From contig NZ_JACXJA010000067.1 in assembly GCF_014705615.1 (NCBI RefSeq), positions 1-37,088 of the forward strand: a stretch of DNA of 37,088 bases, written 5' to 3'. This DNA comes from Paenibacillus oceani. GTDB taxonomy: Bacteria; Bacillota; Bacilli; Paenibacillales; NBRC-103111. Positions 33,257 to 37,088 of this stretch are shown here, in pieces (the stretch's first letter is position 1; each line of letters begins with the position of its first letter). The notes below the pieces were generated by a model that did no database searches, was not told where the DNA came from, and worked only from the letters and a program-made list of their open reading frames with translations. Made by a program: the position numbers and the translations under genes.

Positions 33257-34696
33257 ATGCATCCGGACGAAATCAAACAGCTGGAGCGGGCGATCGACGA
33301 AATTACTGAAATCGCGCAAGGATTCGGGCTCGACTTTTACCCGATGCGGTACGAAATATGCCCATCCGATATTATTTATACGTTTGGCGCCTACGGCATG
33401 CCGACCCGCTTTAGCCACTGGAGTTTTGGAAAAACGTTCAATAAAATGAAGATGCAGTACGACTTCGGGCTTAGTAAAATCTACGAGCTCGTCATCAACT
33501 CGAATCCGTGTTACGCCTTTCTGCTCGACGGCAACTCCTTGATCCAGAACAAGCTGATCGTAGCGCACGTCCTCGCCCACTGCGATTTTTTCAAAAACAA
33601 CGCCCGGTTCTCGAAGACGAACCGCAACATGGTCGAGAGCATGTCCGCGACGGCCGAACGGGTACGTGAGTATGAGATGATCCACGGGACGGAAGCGGTC
33701 GAGACGTTCCTCGACTCGGTGCTGGCGATCCAGGAGCATGTCGATCCGACGCTCGTCAAGCCGTATTACGGCGACAAGGAACGGCGGGATGCGGAAGCCA
33801 AATCGAAGCTGAAGGCTCCGCAGCCCGGAGGCAAAACCGGGTACGAGGATTTGTGGGCGCTGACCGACGTCGCCGAGGAGAAGGCGGAGCGCGAGCGCCA
33901 GGAGCAGCCGAAGAAATTTCCGCCCAAGCCGGAGAAGGATCTGCTTTATTTCCTCGAAGAGCACTCCCCCATCCTGGAAGATTGGCAGCGGGATATCGTG
34001 ACGATGCTGCGCGACGAGATGTTATACTTCTGGCCGCAGATGGAGACCAAAATTATGAACGAAGGCTGGGCGTCTTACTGGCACCAGCGCATCGTCCGGG
34101 AGCTCGATCTGACGAGCGAGGAGACGATCGAATACGCCAAGCTGAACAGCGGGGTCGTGCAGCCGTCTCGTCACAGCTTGAACCCGTATTATTTGGGACT
34201 GAAAATATTCGAGGATATCGAGAAGCGCTGGGAATCCCCGTCCGAGGAAGCACGGGATCGTTACGGCTACAAGCCCGGACGCGGTCGCGAAAAAATATTC
34301 GAAGTGCGCGAATTTGACTCCGACACGTCGTTCGTCCGCAACTATTTGACCAAAGAGCTGGTCGACGAGCTGGATCTGTACGTGTTCGAGAAAAAAGGAC
34401 CGGAGTGGAAAATTACCGAGAAAACGTGGGAATCGGTGCGTGATACGCTCGTCTACTCACGGATCAACGGCGGCTTCCCCGTCCTGCATGTGGTTGACGG
34501 CAACCATACGAACAACGGCGAGCTGTATATGAAACATTCGTACGAGGGCATCGAGCTGGACATCAAATATTTGGAGAAGACGCTGCCTTACGTGCAGAAG
34601 CTGTGGGGGCGAACCGTACACCTGGAGACGATTATCGAAGATAAGAGCGTGCTGTTCACGTATGACGGGAAGAAGCAGCACCGGAAGTTTATGTGA
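33257..34696 (+). CDS. spoVR: Stage V sporulation protein R
   Basis: This 479-residue SpoVR-family protein is the usual length (B. subtilis about 468) and is involved in spore cortex formation in a way that is not biochemically defined. Conserved segments include [47 protein letters not shown] (conserved His/Cys), [12 protein letters not shown] and [20 protein letters not shown]. The start is ATG 33257 with GAGGGGTGA, which overlaps the yhbH stop, so the pair is coupled. It ends at a strong terminator. A 128-bp degraded copy of its segment 33624-33752 lies at 30411-30538. Confidence 0.95.
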   Translation: MHPDEIKQLERAIDEITEIAQGFGLDFYPMRYEICPSDIIYTFGAYGMPTRFSHWSFGKTFNKMKMQYDFGLSKIYELVINSNPCYAFLLDGNSLIQNKLIVAHVLAHCDFFKNNARFSKTNRNMVESMSATAERVREYEMIHGTEAVETFLDSVLAIQEHVDPTLVKPYYGDKERRDAEAKSKLKAPQPGGKTGYEDLWALTDVAEEKAERERQEQPKKFPPKPEKDLLYFLEEHSPILEDWQRDIVTMLRDEMLYFWPQMETKIMNEGWASYWHQRIVRELDLTSEETIEYAKLNSGVVQPSRHSLNPYYLGLKIFEDIEKRWESPSEEARDRYGYKPGRGREKIFEVREFDSDTSFVRNYLTKELVDELDLYVFEKKGPEWKITEKTWESVRDTLVYSRINGGFPVLHVVDGNHTNNGELYMKHSYEGIELDIKYLEKTLPYVQKLWGRTVHLETIIEDKSVLFTYDGKKQHRKFM

Positions 34697-34708
34697 GGGA
34701 TGAAGGGT

Positions 34709-34743
34709 GCCTGCTCGGGCTTTGTGCCTGGGCGGGCTTTTTT
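34709..34743 (+). terminator. Intrinsic terminator of yhbH-spoVR
   Basis: GCCTGCTCGGGC (34709-34720) pairs with GCCTGGGCGGGC (34726-34737) along 12 positions, including G-T pairs, followed by six T. It lies 12 nt after the spoVR stop. Confidence 0.9.
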
Positions 34744-34900
34744 GTTTTGGGATCTTCACTGATGACTGCGGATTTAGTGATTTTTGTGTTTATTTGGAAT
34801 TAAAACTACTTTATTACTTTCAGAAAACCTATTAAACTGTTACTGAACGAAGCGTTCATTTAACTATTACTATTATTTTAACGTGGAATGGAGAGAGTTT

Positions 34901-35557
34901 ATGAGAAAGTTTCTATTAGGCTTCCTGGCGGGTGCCGTACTATTTTCGGTGAGCCGGGTCGATGCGTCCAACTTGCTGGAAGCCGTCCAGTTCCCCGTAA
35001 AACTCATCATTAACGGGAAGGTTACATCGCTAGATACCGGCCATCCGATATTGAACTATAACGGCTCCGCTTATGTCCCGGTCAGGCTCGTCGGTGAAGC
35101 CCTGCATGCCAAAGTCCGTTATTCGGATGATGATCCGGAAAAGATCATTTCCATTAACGACCCGCGTGCGGAAACGCCCGAGGATTATCCCGAAGACTTG
35201 GCTCGTGCTAACGGAGATGTTGTTTTTATCTCACAAGCCAAAACCTACAATGAGGACCAATTAATCGAGTTTGTAAAAAAAGTAGAACAGAACAGTCCCG
35301 ATTGGATTCGGATTGTCAGGTACACTCTGGAGGGCGACCCTATCATCCAGCTCGTTTCCTACCGCGATGGCACGCTCAACTACACGGTTGATTATTCACG
35401 CGATTCATTTGGCAGCGATGCGATTATGGAAGCTAAATGTTCGTCCATCGTTAGTTCAAACGGAGAATTATTCGGCAAGCCGTATACCGAATTTACTTTG
35501 ACAGGATGCAGTCCGGATCGGGAGACGTATGCGCTTTACAAATTGTTTGGCAGATGA
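34901..35557 (+). CDS. Secreted stalk-domain protein with DUF4362 domain
   Basis: This 218-residue exported protein has a signal peptide at about residues 1-23. A short copper-amine-oxidase-N/stalk-like domain (about 28-85: VKLIINGKVTS, then AYVPVRLVGEALHAKV) is followed by a DUF4362 domain (about 100-218: ANGDVVFISQAKTYNEDQLI, RYTLEGDPIIQLVSY and YSRDSFG). The stalk domain is typical of Paenibacillus surface proteins, and DUF4362 has no known function. The start chosen is ATG 34901 with GGAGAG 5 nt upstream; the longer frame from GTG 34883 would place that site inside the gene. It is monocistronic, downstream of a gene-free AT-rich spacer. Two domains rather than one is the point of note. 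Confidence 0.8.
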   Translation: MRKFLLGFLAGAVLFSVSRVDASNLLEAVQFPVKLIINGKVTSLDTGHPILNYNGSAYVPVRLVGEALHAKVRYSDDDPEKIISINDPRAETPEDYPEDLARANGDVVFISQAKTYNEDQLIEFVKKVEQNSPDWIRIVRYTLEGDPIIQLVSYRDGTLNYTVDYSRDSFGSDAIMEAKCSSIVSSNGELFGKPYTEFTLTGCSPDRETYALYKLFGR

Positions 35558-35576
35558 TTTTTTCAAAATTTTTCAG

Positions 35577-35842
35577 CTATATAGGTTGAACTAATATCTT
35601 CCATGGTAAATCTCAATATAGTGGAGAAAAGAAATTAGCTTGAAAGCTAAGAGTTTTCGTCAGAAAACTGGCTTCGGAAGGATAAGCTAAGAGCTTTCGT
35701 TAGAGAGCTGCTTCGGAAGGATAAGCTCCCGGTGTCAACAGTCCGAAGGCCAATCCAATCCGAGACACTCCAAACAAGATATCTGAAGCTTCAAGCCATT
35801 TTTTTCGGAATGGACGTCAATTCATTAGTTCAACTCATATAG
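35577..35842. mobile_element. MITE-like element with 19-bp terminal inverted repeats
   Basis: The left end CTATATAGGTTGAACTAAT (35577-35595) and the right end ATTAGTTCAACTCATATAG (35824-35842) are inverted copies matching at 17 of 19 bases. The 266-bp span has no ORF and contains two tandem hairpin units. The ends could carry a TA target duplication, but it cannot be told apart from the repeat itself. No matching transposase is in the window. Confidence 0.6.
35644..35728. repeat. Two tandem 39-40 bp hairpin units
   Basis: Unit 1 (35644-35683) and unit 2 (35684-35722) both run AAGCTAAGAG...GCTTCGGAAGGAT, and a third partial copy starts at 35723. Each unit contains a hairpin: AGTTTTC/GAAAACT in unit 1 and AGCTTTC/GAGAGCT in unit 2. 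The third stem pair changes from T-A to C-G, keeping the pairing. Confidence 0.8.
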
Positions 35843-35846
35843 TAAC

Positions 35847-36161
35847 GTGCAAAACATGGGCTTAGTTCCGAACACCTCGAAACAAAATTCGGCAATGACG
35901 CCTGATACACAAAAAAAGAGGCTGACGTCCATCATTTTCAATGATCCAAACGTGATTAACCAGCTGGCTCAAGCTGAAAAAGATCTTGTCGGCTGCGGCC
36001 CAGCGGCTGCTGGAGATGCTGCCTTAGAGGAACGTCTGCGTCAGCAAGCAGCCGCCCGCTCCAAGGCAGCCTCCTTCCTCACAGGCGGCTCCCTGACGGA
36101 TGCTGCTCTCCCCGGTGCTTATCCGAGCGCCGGGGCTTGTGCGGCAAAGAGCAAGCTGTAA
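35847..36161 (+). CDS. Doubtful short ORF (104 aa)
   Basis: This ORF begins just outside the MITE-like end and has no good ribosome binding site. The segment IIFNDPNVINQLAQAEKDL is vaguely like DSDPDVHQMIEQSEEDL of the small ORF at 31223-31381; the rest is Ala/Gln-rich. It may be a decayed gene or chance. Confidence 0.2.
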   Translation: MQNMGLVPNTSKQNSAMTPDTQKKRLTSIIFNDPNVINQLAQAEKDLVGCGPAAAGDAALEERLRQQAAARSKAASFLTGGSLTDAALPGAYPSAGACAAKSKL

Positions 36162-36201
36162 CTGGACGTGACAAGTGAGCCTATTAGGGTGGATTGTAAT
36201 T

Positions 36202-36490
36202 GGCAGTAGGAGTAACTTAGCTGTAAAAGCAAATTGGCGGTAGGGGTTACCTTGCGCGGGAGTTACTATTGAGTGGTTAGTTCTTGGACGCACCGAGTGC
36301 AGCTCCCAGCAAGTAGTGTTTCGCTGCATGACGGCTGTCGGTCGCCCCCATTTCATATAGAGTAAATGGGGGCCGGAAGCATGTTTGGAGTTAATCGTGT
36401 GTTGGCAATAGGAGTAATTTTGCAGTAGGAGTAACTGGCTGTTGGAGTAGCTTGGCTGTTGGAGTAACTTTTTGCGGGAGTTACTTTCGT
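36202..36490. repeat. Degenerate array of GGCTGTTGGAGTAACTT-like units
   Basis: Units such as GGCAGTAGGAGTAACTT, GGCAATAGGAGTAATTT, GGCTGTTGGAGTAGCTT and GGCTGTTGGAGTAACTT occur at intervals of about 18-19 bp. Five are nearly contiguous at 36403-36490 and about three are looser at 36202-36270. The 36162-36807 stretch holds nothing else convincing; a 90-codon ORF at 36526-36798 lacks a start context. Confidence 0.65.
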
Positions 36491-36807
36491 TGGCGGGTAA
36501 TTGCTAGGAGTACTTTAGGTAATATGTGACTTTAGGCGGCGCGTACTTGGGCGGCAAACTCGTACAAGTCCCGGTGTTCGGATATAAAATTTCCAATAAT
36601 CACATATTTTACTCTACATCCACAAAACTGGACGCACCTTTGTCATACATCGGCTCCGTAGTGTGTTTGTGTCAGGATGTTCGCAAATTTGATCTAACAA
36701 ATATTAACATTCAGGCAACCTGCTATCTCGGCGACAGCATCATTAAGAGCTTTTTACACGTCTTATTTTCAACAATCTTGGGCGCCAGGCAAGAATAGCT
36801 GATGTTT

Positions 36808-36867
36808 GAAGCTCTTATTTTCGCATAAATTAAGTTTTAAGCCGATTAGGCTAACAATAAGAGCTTC
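36808..36867. repeat. Inverted-arm dispersed repeat, copy C
   Basis: GAAGCTCTTATT (36808-36819) is perfectly inverted as AATAAGAGCTTC (36856-36867). Related words continue to about 36937 (GGCTTCTAGAGACTCTTATTC). The arms match copies A and B. Confidence 0.7.
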
Positions 36868-37000
36868 TATCGACTTCTATTCTCCTCCATCGGCCGAAAT
36901 CGTGGCAAATAGCGGCTTCTAGAGACTCTTATTCTTATCTTGCTTGCCTGCGCCGAGGGGGGTTATGAGTTTCTGGGGGGCTGGGAGTCTCGGGTTGTTT

Positions 37001-37088
37001 GGGGTTCTTGGGGTTCTTGGGGTTCTTGGGGTTCTTGGGGTTCTTGGGGTTCTTGGGGTTCTTGGGGTTCTTGGGGTTCTTGGGGTTC
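37001..37088 (+). repeat. Telomere-like (GGGGTTCTT)n tandem array
   Basis: At least 9.8 exact copies of the 9-bp unit GGGGTTCTT run to the end of the window, so the array is longer than what is seen. Four-G runs spaced by TTCTT are able to form G-quadruplexes. It is preceded by imperfect G-rich sequence from about 36957. Confidence 0.95.

Noticed and set aside
36526-36798. 90-codon plus-strand ORF
   Set aside because: It has a GTG start without a ribosome binding site and a translation with no recognisable domain, in a repeat-rich region.
37001-37088. CRISPR array
   Set aside because: The 9-bp units are contiguous, with no spacers; it is a simple tandem repeat.

Overview
The window looks like a stretch of chromosome from a spore-forming member of the Bacillales, most likely Paenibacillaceae (Paenibacillus or Cohnella type). 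The basis is the mix of YhbH/SpoVR and CotH-type spore proteins, LplA/LplB/YtcP-type sugar importers, a Bacillus-type qoxABCD quinol oxidase, strong AGGAGG ribosome binding sites and high GC. This is inference from gene families; no rRNA or other phylogenetic marker is present, and no tRNA was recognised. Almost everything from 1 to about 31.9 kb reads on the minus strand, and the last three intact genes read on the plus strand.

Layout in forward coordinates: (1) 1-2221, sbcD and the N-terminal part of sbcC, cut by the window edge. (2) 2769-8544, a carbohydrate-uptake region: an Asp-box sialidase-like protein, a broken solute-binding protein gene, a terminator, then an intact importer of two permeases and a lipoprotein binding protein. 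A promoter, a palindromic operator and a cre-like site lie in front of the sialidase gene. (3) 9139-10002, an Rpn-type PD-(D/E)XK nuclease gene. (4) 10140-14033, qoxABCD, with a Rex-like palindrome upstream. (5) 14860-18006, the VTC / DUF4956 / CotH three-gene unit. (6) 18193-21213, a small membrane protein, then a BMP-family lipoprotein paired with a chemoreceptor. (7) 21720-22820, an LCP-family cell-wall ligase. (8) 23209-30346, a four-gene operon for a MukBEF/Wadjet-like SMC machine: a small winged-helix protein, a large kleisin-like protein, a MukE-like protein and a 1476-residue SMC ATPase. No JetD-like nuclease gene is visible. (9) 30411-31870, a scrap region: a 128-bp fragment of spoVR, an Uma2-family nuclease gene, a tiny antitoxin-like ORF and an IS1634-like transposase remnant. 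(10) 32102-34696, yhbH and spoVR. (11) 34901-35557, a secreted stalk-domain/DUF4362 protein. (12) 35558-37088, essentially gene-free: a MITE-like element carrying two hairpin units, a degenerate 18-19 bp array, an inverted-arm repeat and a telomere-like (GGGGTTCTT)n array that runs off the window.

The best candidate for an unusual system is the SMC operon at 23.2-30.35 kb. It has Wadjet/MksBEF architecture but no nuclease, an extra first gene, and an ATPase whose Walker B motif ends in Asp-Asn rather than Asp-Glu. It sits directly beside a decayed spoVR fragment and transposon debris, which fits an accessory region. The repeat content between 35.5 and 37.1 kb is the second most interesting part.
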